64,000 bases of DNA, taken from the NCBI GenBank assembly GCA_037447655.1, contig JBBHKE010003328.1, positions 48,748 to 112,747 on the forward strand. Reading direction: 5' to 3'. Source of the stretch: Zygnema cylindricum. Its lineage: Eukaryota; Streptophyta; Zygnematophyceae; Zygnematales; Zygnemataceae. Positions 20,601-25,335 of this stretch are shown here, piece after piece. The notes below the pieces were generated by a model. It was given only the letters and a program-made list of their open reading frames with translations. It ran no database searches and was not told where the DNA came from. Both the position numbers and the translations under genes were made by a program. Numbering within the stretch: position 1 is the stretch's first letter; each line of letters opens with the position of its first letter.

Positions 20601-23104
20601 TGAGTGGCATGCATTTGCCGAAAGACAATGCGAACGGAAATTGAAAGCCATTCGTTCGGATAATGGAGGAGAATTTATCGCATTCGAGAGGTATTGTAAG
20701 GAGAAAGGAATTACCCAACAATTTACTTCACCTTATTCTCCGGAATCAAATGGAGTTGCCGAAAGGAAGAATAGGACCTTACAAGAAATGGTGAGGGCGA
20801 TGGTGCATTCGGCCGGTCAAAGTATCTCATTATGGGGAGATGCTATACTCACGGCCAATTATATTTGTAATCGGAGACTTACTTCGGTTTCCGGTGATAA
20901 AACACCATTCGAATTACTTTATGGGCGAAAACCGGCCCTCCATCATCTCCGAATTTGGGGATGTCGTGCTACGGTGTATGTGGATCAAGTGAAAAGGAAA
21001 GGGAAATTTGCGGCGAGAAGTTGGCCCGGAGTTTTCGTGGGCTATAGCACGAAAGGAAATCTTTATCGTGTATTTGATCCAGTTCGTCGCATTGTGGAAG
21101 AATCCAGAAATGTCAATTTTCATGAAGATTTAAAATCGGTTATTGAGAAATCGGCGGAATTGAAGAAGAATCTTGATTTTTATGAGGTAGACGATGTTAC
21201 CAATTTCCCGGACATTGAGGATTCGGATTCGGATGAGGAGCCAGAATCCATTGTCAACATCAAGAAGGGAAAATCAAATGTTGATTCACAATCGGAGAAA
21301 TTGAACAATGACATTGATGTTCGGAGTAAATGTGAGCCGAAATTCCAAAATGTCGACGGAAAGTCAAAAATCTTCGAGTTCGAAATCGAATGTTGACGAA
21401 GAGGAGCAAAATGTGGAACAAGTTCCGTTTCTTAGACGGAGTACTCGAGAGAATAGAGGAAAGAAACCGAATCGGCTTTCTTATGACAAAATTGGTGGAG
21501 AAAATTTTAATTCCCATTATTTCGTCTCCGATGCGAAGGAGACGGAATTCCTTTTATAGCAATTAATGTGCGAGAATTTGGCCGGCGATCCTCAATCATA
21601 CGCGGACGCGAGAAACTCGTGTGATTGGGAAACGAAGTGGAAGCCCGGCATGGGAGAAGGAGTATAAATCAATAGTGGAAAATCGGACATTTGAGGAAGC
21701 TGCCGATATGCTTACTAAGGCGGCGACGTTTGATGTACTTCTAAGAGGAAGACCTAAACTAGGATTATTGTGACGTAGACGATTCTTCAATGAAGAGGGG
21801 GAATGTTACGATTCATTGAAAGAATCGTACGCACCGCGAAAAATCAGTTTGATTTCGCGAAAGAAAAACTGTACTTTCTAGAATATACCGAAAGTACAGT
21901 TACGTGTATTTAGATGAAGTTCTAGTTGTTTCGCGAAATATTTGTTGTTTCGTTTCGCGTCTAGATTTTCGTACGTCTAGTTTAGTACGATAGTACTTCT
22001 AGTTTTGTCTAGTACTTTCGTTTTTCACTTGTCGTTTTGCAATGTTTCAGTCCTTAGTAAAATTTAGAGTATTCTAGCTTAATCTGCGGACAGGTGGCAG
22101 ATTTCTGGAGGCTTCTTGGCGGCGCACGCTCACACGTGTCACGCCATGGATGGTATTGTATTTAAGGGACACTATGACTGTGTGTTAATCAATCAATTAG
22201 GAATTGGAGGATTATATGAAGTAATAGAAGAGATAGAGAAGAAATTGTAATTTCAGTTTTATATTAATGTGAGAATTTTCTGAAATGTCTCTTCAATGTT
22301 GATGTAATGTTTTATAATCTGAATGCTTCTGCTGCTATAAGTGCTTGTAAGTGAGCTCAGAGTTTATTATCGATCCTTCTCTCTCTCCACTTTACCCCTC
22401 TATCCCTCCTCTATCGCAATGCTTCTTTTTTATGCGGATATAAATGGGTAGAAAACTCACCGGCCCAACTGGAAACCATGACCACGAGTCCCAAATAAAC
22501 CACCGATTTTGCAAGCTGAAATAACGGAAACATAGAAATAAGAGTTTCAATTTCCACAACTAAAAGTGTATTTCAAAAGCTTTTTATGTCGGTTTTGGCA
22601 TCATATTCATATACCAAAAATAAAAAAAAAAAAAAAAACATAAACAAAAGAGAAATTAAAAAACCCACCTTTTGAGCTCCGAAAATTTCGTTATTCCCAG
22701 ATATTTCATAAGTTTTTCAAAAAATTGAAAAAAAAAACAACCCCCAAAATATGCCAAAAAAAGAACTAGAAATACCCAAAAAAAAAAAAAAAATGCCAGA
22801 ATAGTGGCAAAAAAAACCAGAAAGAAGAAAAAAAACAAAAAAACAAAAAACAGAAAAAAATAGCGGAAAAAAAAAGAAATGGAAAAACACACTTCTTGAG
22901 CTCCGGAAATGTCATTTTTCCCGAGATCGTTGACAAGATTCCCAAAAAAAAGACAAAAAATGGGAAGGGCGATGCCGTGAACTATAGCCCCAATAGTGCC
23001 AATTATCATTAAAAGATAATCGAAAGAATCCGCAAAAGCGAAAAGTTTAAAATAAGAGACCGAGGGAGAAAGGGGATCATTTTTCTTTGTTTTCTTTGAT
23101 TCTC
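102..23104 (-). CDS. ABCB-family (P-glycoprotein/MDR-type) ABC transporter gene, partial, 11 exons seen
   Basis: Full-size ABCB proteins are plasma-membrane ATP-driven exporters built as TMD1-NBD1-TMD2-NBD2; plant members move auxin, metabolites or xenobiotics. Exons read on the minus strand: 22893-23104, 22461-22515, 15375-15550, 7452-7656, 7221-7332, 6329-6431, 5713-5974, 4948-5186, 4248-4491, 629-806 and 102-166. They give part of TMD1, complete NBD1 (Walker A, Q-loop, LSGGQ-like signature, Walker B, D-loop, H-loop), the linker and the start of TMD2. The rest lies off the left edge and the start codon is not found. Codon phases join correctly at every boundary except between 15375 and 7656, where about 140 residues of TMD1 expected from the family are absent; the assembly gap falls there. 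About 1.85 kb of coding sequence spans 23 kb because of large repeat-filled introns. The last exon is damaged, so it may be a pseudogene or carry consensus errors. Confidence 0.93.
167..628 (-). other. ABCB intron, GA-rich, no gene seen
   Basis: Intron between exons J and K, starting at the donor GTAAACC. It consists of GA-rich and A-rich low-complexity sequence; the open frames in it have no recognisable domain. Confidence 0.7.
629..806 (-). CDS. ABCB exon J: TMD2 first extracellular loop and second helix
   Basis: Acceptor TTTTTACAG and donor GTAAACC flank 178 nt (phase 0 in, phase 1 out). The translation starts [17 protein letters not shown] and ends [20 protein letters not shown]. It contains the hydrophobic helix [16 protein letters not shown] and the highly conserved ABCB block [14 protein letters not shown]. 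It joins exon I in frame (…LLIE|VIDAYY), as in plant ABCB proteins. No frameshift or stop is present, in contrast to exon K. The location is the start of the second transmembrane domain, where the Q-H-Y-x-[11 protein letters not shown] segment leads into the intracellular coupling loop. Confidence 0.92.
807..1321 (-). repeat. GA/CT microsatellite in ABCB intron
   Basis: About 500 bp of near-continuous GAGAGG-type purine repeat on the plus strand (pyrimidine on the transcript). It ends exactly where the TRIM-like array starts. Long open frames here code only for Ser/Leu/Pro or Arg/Glu/Gly low complexity and are artefacts. Confidence 0.9.
1322..1552 (+). repeat. TRIM-like LTR, copy 1
   Basis: 231 bp with TG…CA ends. 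Contains the tRNA-like block at 1429-1500. Confidence 0.75.
1429..1500 (+). promoter_or_regulatory. tRNA-like Pol III-type internal promoter inside the TRIM LTR
   Basis: TGGCACAGTGGTTAGTGC matches a tRNA D-arm/A box, and GGTTCGAGCCC matches the B box (GGTTCGANNCC). A TTTT follows at 1502-1505. The block is repeated in the other LTR copies with small changes. It lies in the same orientation as the element. Confidence 0.65.
1553..1565 (+). promoter_or_regulatory. Primer-binding site of TRIM-like element
   Basis: TGGTATCAAAGCC directly follows the LTR end. It differs by one base from the complement of the plant initiator tRNA-Met 3' end. Repeated at 1859 and, degenerate, near 2049 and 2095. Confidence 0.7.
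1609..1858 (+). repeat. TRIM-like LTR, copy 2
   Basis: 250 bp. It has local duplications near its middle (GAGCGAGC, and a repeated GGTGGCACAGTGG), so it is longer than copies 1 and 3. Confidence 0.75.
2150..2375 (+). repeat. TRIM-like LTR, copy 3
   Basis: 226 bp, TG…CA ends. Preceded by a purine tract (GTGAGGGGGGG) and followed by GA-rich intron sequence. Confidence 0.75.
2376..4247 (-). other. ABCB intron sequence, no gene seen
   Basis: The remaining part of the intron between exons J and I. It starts with a GA microsatellite (about 2380-2465) and then carries AT-rich unique-looking sequence. A fragment around 2520-2610 is rich in ATATATCG/TATCG motifs, like the hAT-type elements further right. 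Two degenerate copies of a TTTCT…CCCAC…CATCTTCA stretch lie near 3045-3100 and 3690-3740. I see no coding exon. Confidence 0.55.
4248..4491 (-). CDS. ABCB exon I: linker and first helix of TMD2
   Basis: Acceptor CTCCTAG and donor GTATGG flank 244 nt (phase 2 in, phase 0 out). It begins [12 protein letters not shown], a charged linker, passes through an acidic Gly-rich stretch, then [15 protein letters not shown] and the helix [19 protein letters not shown]. The 'EW…G..gAi.aGAinPlfgllls' pattern is the hallmark of ABCB TMD2 helix 7. Exon H ends AA and this exon begins A, giving Lys and keeping the frame. The linker of ABCB proteins is often phosphorylated; nothing specific can be claimed here. 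Confidence 0.88.
4492..4947 (-). repeat. GA/CT microsatellite, ABCB intron
   Basis: Purine-rich on the plus strand from the exon I acceptor to a poly-A run near 4910-4926, then the donor GTAAGA of exon H. No gene seen. Confidence 0.85.
4948..5186 (-). CDS. ABCB exon H: end of NBD1 (H-loop) and start of linker
   Basis: Acceptor CTCTCAG and donor GTAAGA flank 239 nt. The translation begins [20 protein letters not shown], which carries the switch histidine (H-loop) of the nucleotide-binding domain. It continues with [20 protein letters not shown] and [14 protein letters not shown], the conserved end of the NBD, then [20 protein letters not shown], the start of the charged linker. It follows exon G in phase 0 (…VVQ|EALD). 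All expected NBD1 end-motifs are intact. The H-loop histidine contacts the ATP gamma-phosphate during hydrolysis in this family. Confidence 0.95.
5187..5712 (-). repeat. GA/CT microsatellite, ABCB intron
   Basis: Almost the whole intron between exons G and H is GA repeat on the plus strand, with a long pure (GA)n run at about 5590-5650. No gene seen. Confidence 0.9.
5713..5974 (-). CDS. ABCB exon G: NBD1 signature, Walker B and D-loop
   Basis: Acceptor TTGCCAG and donor GTGAGA flank 262 nt (phase 2 in, phase 0 out). Reading gives [17 protein letters not shown], then [37 protein letters not shown] (an LSGGQ-type signature reading MSGGQ), [12 protein letters not shown] (Walker B with catalytic Glu, then D-loop) and SESEKVVQ. 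These are the diagnostic motifs of an active ABCB nucleotide-binding domain. In the dimer the signature motif contacts ATP bound at the opposite NBD. Length and order match the family, with no stop or frameshift. All Gln codons here are CAA or CAG, which supports the standard genetic code. Confidence 0.97.
5975..6328 (-). repeat. ABCB intron with GA and GAAAAA-rich sequence
   Basis: Intron between exons F and G (donor GTAAGATC). Purine-rich on the plus strand, with GA microsatellite at about 6195-6315. No gene seen. Confidence 0.8.
6329..6431 (-). CDS. ABCB exon F: NBD1 Q-loop
   Basis: Acceptor TTTCACAG and donor GTAAGATC flank 103 nt. The translation is [20 protein letters not shown] followed by [19 protein letters not shown] is the Q-loop, whose Gln coordinates Mg2+/water and couples the NBD to the membrane helices. 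Phase 1 in and phase 2 out; it joins exon E (…YDPISG) and exon G (TIKQNILYG) in frame. Confidence 0.95.
6432..7220 (-). repeat. ABCB intron: poly-T run and long GA/CT microsatellite
   Basis: A T-run at about 6511-6532, AT-rich sequence to 6635, then about 570 bp of GA/GGGGGA repeat (6640-7210) on the plus strand. Open frames here are low-complexity artefacts. No gene seen. Confidence 0.85.
7221..7332 (-). CDS. ABCB exon E: NBD1 Walker A
   Basis: Acceptor TTAAACAG and donor GTAAAAACC flank 112 nt (phase 0 in, phase 1 out). The translation is [20 protein letters not shown], then [26 protein letters not shown] is the Walker A P-loop that binds ATP phosphates, and ERFYDP is the conserved sequence after it in ABCB proteins. 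The exon is intact. Confidence 0.96.
7333..7451 (-). other. Short ABCB intron
   Basis: 119 bp AT-rich intron between exons D and E with donor GTATTTC. It is the only short intron in this part of the gene and the only one without a GA/CT tract. Confidence 0.8.
7452..7656 (-). CDS. ABCB exon D: end of TMD1 and start of NBD1
   Basis: Acceptor TTTTTTTCAG and donor GTATTTC flank 205 nt (phase 2 in, phase 0 out). The translation starts [20 protein letters not shown], then [19 protein letters not shown], and ends with [25 protein letters not shown] is the A-loop region, whose Tyr stacks on adenine. LGQAAPNL…A..iFE.I.RK is a family hallmark at the end of TM6. The incoming phase (one base, A) does not match the end of exon C (phase 0), so at least one exon is missing between them. 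Confidence 0.95.
7657..8882 (-). other. ABCB intron sequence left of Copia E3, no gene seen
   Basis: AT-rich. A TATCGATAAATT-type stretch around 7930-7980 resembles the hAT-derived sequences further right. Near 8100 the string AAAAGTGAGATTGTTTACGG recalls the GTGAGGTTGTTTAC strings at 27265 and 30505, possibly old ends of one DNA-transposon family. The ABCB exons for the second half of TMD1 should lie between 7657 and 15374 but I could not find them. Confidence 0.5.
8883..9235 (-). repeat. 3' LTR of Copia E3 (internally deleted)
   Basis: Starts TGTTGAAAATAGG and ends GAATTGCA in element sense. It aligns with both ends of the 892-bp 5' LTR but lacks the middle. It holds a tRNA-like block on the plus strand at about 9024-9097 (B-box-like GGTTCATATCC), antisense to the element. 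Confidence 0.8.
9363..9978. mobile_element. MITE-like DNA transposon with CACCGC ends, inserted in Copia E3
   Basis: Near-perfect terminal inverted repeats of about 24 bp (CACCGCGAATCGTAATTAGA… and its inverse) are flanked by TA on both sides (9361-9362 and 9979-9980). 616 bp with no clear transposase. The same CACCGC start and TA flanks occur at 26469 and 26777. TA duplication is typical of Tc1/mariner-like elements. Confidence 0.8.
10020..10401 (-). pseudogene. RNase H fragment of Copia E3
   Basis: Translated motifs: [28 protein letters not shown] (first catalytic Asp region), [20 protein letters not shown] (the STMEAEY motif with catalytic Glu). This is the Copia RNase H domain. A stop follows at 10162 and the frame then breaks before the MITE insertion. 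The sequence runs right to left, after the reverse transcriptase. Confidence 0.85.
10662..11186 (-). pseudogene. Reverse transcriptase fragment of Copia E3
   Basis: Two frames cover 11186-10962 and 10952-10662. The first has [20 protein letters not shown] and MRQPEGF…[10 protein letters not shown], the conserved RT palm of Ty1/copia. The second has [20 protein letters not shown] with the YVDD catalytic box, then [21 protein letters not shown] frame break between them (near 10955-10962) and many stops upstream show that it is dead. It is very similar to E1 and E5. Confidence 0.88.
11187..12375 (-). pseudogene. Degenerate integrase region of Copia E3
   Basis: Scattered matches to the integrase of sister copies E1 and E5: a YNLEQNGVA block near 12085 (compare PEQNGVAERLN), an RYLDV/FSN block near 12265, and [20 protein letters not shown] with [11 protein letters not shown] near 11655-11745. 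The frame is broken many times. The first part of integrase, all of protease and the second half of gag are absent compared with E5. Confidence 0.7.
12376..12714 (-). pseudogene. Gag N-terminal fragment of Copia E3
   Basis: The apparent start ATG (plus-strand CAT at 12712-12714) lies inside the primer-binding site. The protein begins [20 protein letters not shown] and has [11 protein letters not shown], shared with the other copies of the family (MGPPS…P.F…KR.WGIV.G). It then diverges into a short Thr/Ser/Glu-rich stretch and ends at 12376 near the deletion junction. It lacks the gag core and zinc knuckle. Confidence 0.75.
12704..12718 (-). promoter_or_regulatory. Half-tRNA-type primer-binding site, Copia E3
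   Basis: GGTTATGGGCCCACC immediately follows the LTR end in element sense. It is complementary to the anticodon arm of plant initiator tRNA-Met (GGUGGGCCCAUAACC), not to the tRNA 3' end. It contains the gag ATG. Confidence 0.75.
12719..13610 (-). repeat. 5' LTR of Copia E3
   Basis: 892 bp, starting TGTTCTTTTGAAAAAAGG and ending AAAATTGCA in element sense. It carries a tRNA-like block on the plus strand at about 13393-13465 (ATTGGTTAAAGCG…GGTTCAAATCT), followed by TTTT, antisense to the element. Related to the LTR of E4. Confidence 0.85.
13611..14743 (-). other. ABCB intron sequence, no exon recognised
   Basis: 13780-13960 is rich in TATCGATA motifs and looks like an old hAT-type MITE fragment. 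From about 14330 to the gap there are several degenerate copies of a block with AAACTCACATTCCTC next to a GAGAGAGATATC tract; on the gene's sense strand these read GAGGAATGTGAGT and resemble splice donors. I could not find the missing TMD1 residues here. Confidence 0.5.
14744..15185. other. Assembly gap (442 N)
   Basis: Run of N inside the large ABCB intron, flanked by GA repeats on both sides. At least part of the missing TMD1 sequence could be hidden here if the true gap is longer than the run of N. Confidence 0.99.
15375..15550 (-). CDS. ABCB exon C: TMD1 second helix/first intracellular loop
   Basis: Acceptor GTTTGCAG and donor GTCTCC flank 176 nt. The reading is [20 protein letters not shown], then [20 protein letters not shown], then [21 protein letters not shown]…iR.lYL…LrQ.vgFFD…tsGEiv.r.SsD…QdAisEK is one of the strongest ABCB signatures. 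The exon joins exon B through a split Glu codon (G|AG). It ends in phase 0, so the next exon should start with GNF/…, which is not found. The donor is unusual, running straight into CT repeats. Confidence 0.95.
15551..17692 (-). other. ABCB intron left of the young Copia insertion
   Basis: Mixed sequence without a gene. A 36-bp block (GTTAAAAG.TTCG.CTTCGATATCACTATT) is repeated directly at about 16601 and 16686, on either side of a GGGGGAGA tract. From about 17310 to 17692 the plus strand becomes CT-rich, the opposite polarity to nearly all other tracts in this gene. The Copia element is inserted in that tract. Confidence 0.6.
17693..18269 (+). repeat. 5' LTR of the young Copia
   Basis: 577 bp, TG…CA. 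It includes an inverted repeat AACTGTACTTTC / GAAAGTACAGTT (12-bp arms, 11-bp loop, near 17747-17781) and a TATA-like GTATTTAAG near 18045. Confidence 0.95.
18271..18283 (+). promoter_or_regulatory. Primer-binding site (initiator tRNA-Met 3' end)
   Basis: TTGGTATCAGAGC, the standard plant Copia primer site, one base after the LTR. It differs from the anticodon-arm site used by the E1-E5 family in the same window. Confidence 0.93.
18305..19360 (+). pseudogene. Gag of the young Copia, frameshifted
   Basis: The first ATG after the primer site is at 18305. The reading frame is broken by several small shifts (near 18430, 18625 and 19020). The recognisable core reads [20 protein letters not shown] and GLWKVA, then [29 protein letters not shown] and [12 protein letters not shown]. 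This is the retrotransposon gag/UBN2-type domain that builds the virus-like particle. The breaks look like homopolymer indels, so the active element may have an intact frame. Confidence 0.85.
19361..19818 (+). CDS. Gag nucleocapsid region with two zinc knuckles (young Copia)
   Basis: Part of the open frame 19050-20603. Two CCHC knuckles are present: [14 protein letters not shown] (about 19488-19529) and [14 protein letters not shown] (about 19549-19590), embedded in Arg/Gly-rich sequence ([17 protein letters not shown]). Many plant Copia elements have a single knuckle; two plus an RG-rich flank suggest strong RNA binding. Confidence 0.88.
19819..21120 (+). pseudogene. Protease and integrase of the young Copia (one frameshift)
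   Basis: Protease: [14 protein letters not shown] (catalytic Asp in DTGA) at about 19819. Integrase zinc-binding part: [20 protein letters not shown] … CDGCSQGRN. Catalytic core: [11 protein letters not shown] (first Asp), RSDNGGEF (second Asp), [20 protein letters not shown] (Glu). The frame changes at about 20545-20555 between [11 protein letters not shown] and [12 protein letters not shown], a one-base shift. Downstream the core continues to WGCRATVYV…WPGVFVGYS. The D,D,E triad is complete once the shift is allowed for, so integrase may have been active at insertion. Confidence 0.9.
21121..21776 (+). pseudogene. Remnant of pol after integrase: RT and RNase H deleted
   Basis: After an acidic linker and [19 protein letters not shown], the frame shows the usual start of the RT region ([11 protein letters not shown]…KWKP…[12 protein letters not shown]) and then, at about 21692-21702, passes directly into [20 protein letters not shown], the last residues of RNase H. 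About 1.5-2 kb of the usual RT and RNase H sequence is missing at this junction. The element cannot reverse transcribe itself. A purine tract and the 3' LTR follow normally. Confidence 0.88.
21794..21803 (+). promoter_or_regulatory. Polypurine tract of the young Copia
   Basis: AGAGGGGGAA directly before the 3' LTR TGTTACG, in the position of the plus-strand primer. Confidence 0.85.
21804..22378 (+). repeat. 3' LTR of the young Copia
   Basis: Matches the 5' LTR throughout. The final bases differ (CGATCCTT|CTCTC versus CGATCCTTTCA), probably trimmed in the CT repeat of the target. Confidence 0.93.
22461..22515 (-). CDS. ABCB exon B: small TMD1 exon
   Basis: Acceptor TTATTTCAG and donor GTGAGT flank 55 nt reading [18 protein letters not shown] and the first base of Glu. 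This is the TM2 helix of TMD1 (family pattern ‘lkfvYLglg..vaswlE vacWm.tGeRQ’). It completes with exon C through the split codon G|AG. The Copia 3' LTR ends only about 80 bp downstream of its donor, so the insertion narrowly missed the splice site. Confidence 0.92.
22671..22723 (-). pseudogene. Duplicated, decayed copy of the end of ABCB exon A
   Basis: The sense strand reads TCTGGGAATAACGAAATTTT then CGGAGCTCAAAAG|GTGGGT, parallel to the true exon end CTCGGGAAAAATGACATTTC CGGAGCTCAAGAA|GTGTGT at 22893. Translation: [10 protein letters not shown] versus [10 protein letters not shown]. It has a donor but no clear acceptor, so it looks like a tandem duplication relic rather than an alternative exon. 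Confidence 0.6.
22893..23104 (-). CDS. ABCB exon A: N-terminal region and first helix of TMD1
   Basis: A strong acceptor (TTTTTTCTCCACAG) and donor GTGTGT flank 212 nt. The translation begins [20 protein letters not shown] and continues [39 protein letters not shown] and [11 protein letters not shown]. LFaFAD.fDylLM.iGtigAi.hG..lP.f.l.FG.lvn..G.N is the ABCB start of TMD1. It enters in phase 1 with two bases completing a codon, so there is an upstream exon carrying the start, not identified in the GA-rich sequence to the right. Confidence 0.94.
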
Positions 23105-23660
23105 CTGTGGAGAAAAAAGGAAAAGAAACGGAAAAAGAGGGAGCAAAAATGGAGAAACAACAAAGGAAAAAAAAAGGAAAACGGAAAAAAAAGGAGAGAA
23201 AAGAGGAAAATCTGTTAGGAAAAATCGAAAGCTAACGCTAAAGCAAAAAGTTTAAAGAAATAGAAAGGGCGGGAAGAGAGGAGAGAGATATAATGATACG
23301 GGGGAGGAAAGAGGAGAGAGGAGAAAAAATCGTAGGAGGGGGAGAGGGAGGGGGAGGAGGAGAGGTTTCAGTGAGGGCAGAGGGAGGAGGAGAGAGAACA
23401 AAAGGAGAGAGAGGGAGAGGAGGAGGGGTGGTGGGAGAAGAGAGAGGCAGGAGGGGATGTTAAGTTTAGTCCTTTGTTAAAAGCTTATGTTCATATTTCT
23501 AGGTTCTTGTTAATAGCATAAACTAGCATTCCAATTTTCTATTTCGCTTTACTATTCCAGATTACGTTATCTCGTTAGCTTTTTCCTTGTTTATTTTGTC
23601 GATTTTTAGAAGCAAAGTTCCTAGCATTTGACTTAAGATAAGAATTTGATCCTTAGTCAT

Positions 23661-23663
<3 letters not shown>
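23105..23663. other. Intron/5' region of ABCB: A-rich and GA-rich, no exon found
   Basis: A-rich on the plus strand up to about 23270, GA-repeat to 23455, then AT-rich unique-looking sequence to the (TA)n run. The first ABCB exon should lie somewhere to the right of 23105. None could be recognised by sequence similarity. Confidence 0.5.

Positions 23664-23731
<68 letters not shown>
23664..23731. repeat. (TA)n microsatellite
   Basis: An uninterrupted alternating AT run of about 67 bp, bordered on the right by AGAGGGAGAG. Confidence 0.97.
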
Positions 23732-23734
<3 letters not shown>

Positions 23735-25030
23735 GGAGAGTGAAAAAAAGAGAGAATAGGAGGAGAGGGAGAGGGAGAAGAGTAAGATGAGAAGGGGGTG
23801 GAGGAGGAGGGAGAAAAGTAAAAGGAGAGAAAGGGACGAGGGGAGAGAGAACAATAGGAGGAGAGGGAGGAAAAGGAGGAAAGACAATAGAAGAGAGAAT
23901 ACTATAAGGAGAGGGAGGGGGGGGGGGGGAGGGGGGGTAGAGAATAGTAGGAGTAGAGGGAGGGAGAGGAGGAGAGAGGAGAATATGAGGAAATGGAAGG
24001 GGAGAAGGAGAGATAACATTAAATGGAGAGGGAGAAATAGAGAAATATGAGTGACGAGAGGGAGGAGGAGGAGAGAATAGGAGGGGAAGGGAGAGGAGAG
24101 AGAGAGAAGAATAGGAGAGGAGGGGGAGGAGGAGAGAGAATAGTAGGACTAGAGAAAGGTGGAGGATAGAGTATGGTGAAAAGACAGGAAGGGCAAGGAG
24201 ATAAGAGAATAGGAGGAGGGTGCGGGAGCGGAGCAGAGAGAACAACGAGAGGGGATGGAGGAGGAAGAAGAGAGAGAATAGGAAAAGGAGAGGGAAGCAG
24301 AATAGGAGAGAGCATAGCAAAAGGAGACTGAAGAGGAGACTTGGGAGGGAGAGAGAGGAGGAAAGAGACAAGTACGATGGGACGGGTGAGAATGAGAGAG
24401 AAAAGAAGACGTAGGGGGAGGAGAGAGAGAAGGATGAGAGAGTGGGAGTGAGGGAGAGAGGAAGGGAGTGGATGAATGAGAACATGAGGAGAGAGTACAC
24501 TAAGAGGAGACGGATGGGGTTGAGAGAATACTATAAGGAGGAAGGGGAGGAGGAGAGAGAATAGGAGGAGAGGGAGGGAGAGGAGAGAGAAGAGCAAAAG
24601 GAGAGGGAGAGGGAGGAGAGGAGGAGAGACAACGAGAGGAGAGGAGGAGCGGGAGAGGGAAGAATAGGAGTGGAATGGGGAGAGTGAGAAGAGTAGTGAG
24701 GGGGGAGGAGGAGAGAGAATAGTATAAGGGGGGCGAGGGGCGAGGAGAAAAGTGGAGATGGTGGAGAGAGCGGAAGAGTAGGAGGAGAGGGGGGGGGAGA
24801 AGAGGAGGAGAGTGGAAGGAGGAGGAAAGTGAATAGTAGGAGGAGAGGAGGGGGAACAGATGGGAAAAAAAAATTGGTGTAAGTAAGACACAGAAGAAAC
24901 TAACCATAGGGTGGTTTCTTATGAGGGCGAGGGGGGGGAGGAGGAGGCGGAGGTGGGGGGAGAGGTAAGAGTAGGAGGAGAGGTGGACGGGGAGGGAGGA
25001 GTAGAGGAGAGTAGGAGAAGAAACCAGCCA
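23732..25030. repeat. Long GA-rich (AGGAGAGA-type) low-complexity block
   Basis: About 1.3 kb of imperfect GGAGA/AGGAGG/AATAGG repeats on the plus strand. Open frames on either strand (for example 24019-24891) are Ser/Leu/Pro or Arg/Glu/Gly low complexity and have no domain. No gene seen. Confidence 0.9.
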
Positions 25031-25139
25031 CAGTGTAGTTTAGTAGATGGTGTACATCTCTCGTTTTTTTTTTCTTCCCTATTTATACCCAGTGGGCTAT
25101 TAATAACTACAACTTTAAAATATTACTTTCGCTTAAATA

Positions 25140-25335
25140 CGCCTGTGCACTAAATAATATATTTTCGTACTAAATAATTTAATTTGTGTACAAGATAGCT
25201 GAATTTGTGTACTAGATATTTCAATTTGTGGACTAAGTAATCAAATTTGTGTCCTAAATGATCAAATGTGTACTAAATTATCAGATTTGCGCACTAAATA
25301 GTTAAATTTGCGTACTAAAAAATTATTTAAGGGAT
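25140..25335. repeat. Minisatellite, about 21-bp unit, roughly nine copies
   Basis: Degenerate units of the type AATTTGTGTACTAAATAATT repeated head to tail. Units differ mainly at GTAC/GCAC/GGAC and the A/T positions. Confidence 0.8.

Larger units (their letters stand above)
17693..22378 (+). mobile_element. Young Copia element lacking RT and RNase H, in ABCB intron
   Basis: About 4.7 kb, antisense to the host gene. The LTRs (17693-18269 and 21804-22378) show no substitution that I can find, only about five single-base length differences, so insertion is recent. The primer site TGGTATCAGAGC follows the 5' LTR and a purine tract (AGAGGGGGAA) precedes the 3' LTR. The internal region encodes gag with two CCHC knuckles, protease and integrase, then jumps from the first residues of the RT region to the last residues of RNase H. 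The insertion lies in a CT repeat, so the 5-bp duplication (CTCTC?) cannot be proved. Several frameshifts of one base are present. Confidence 0.93.
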
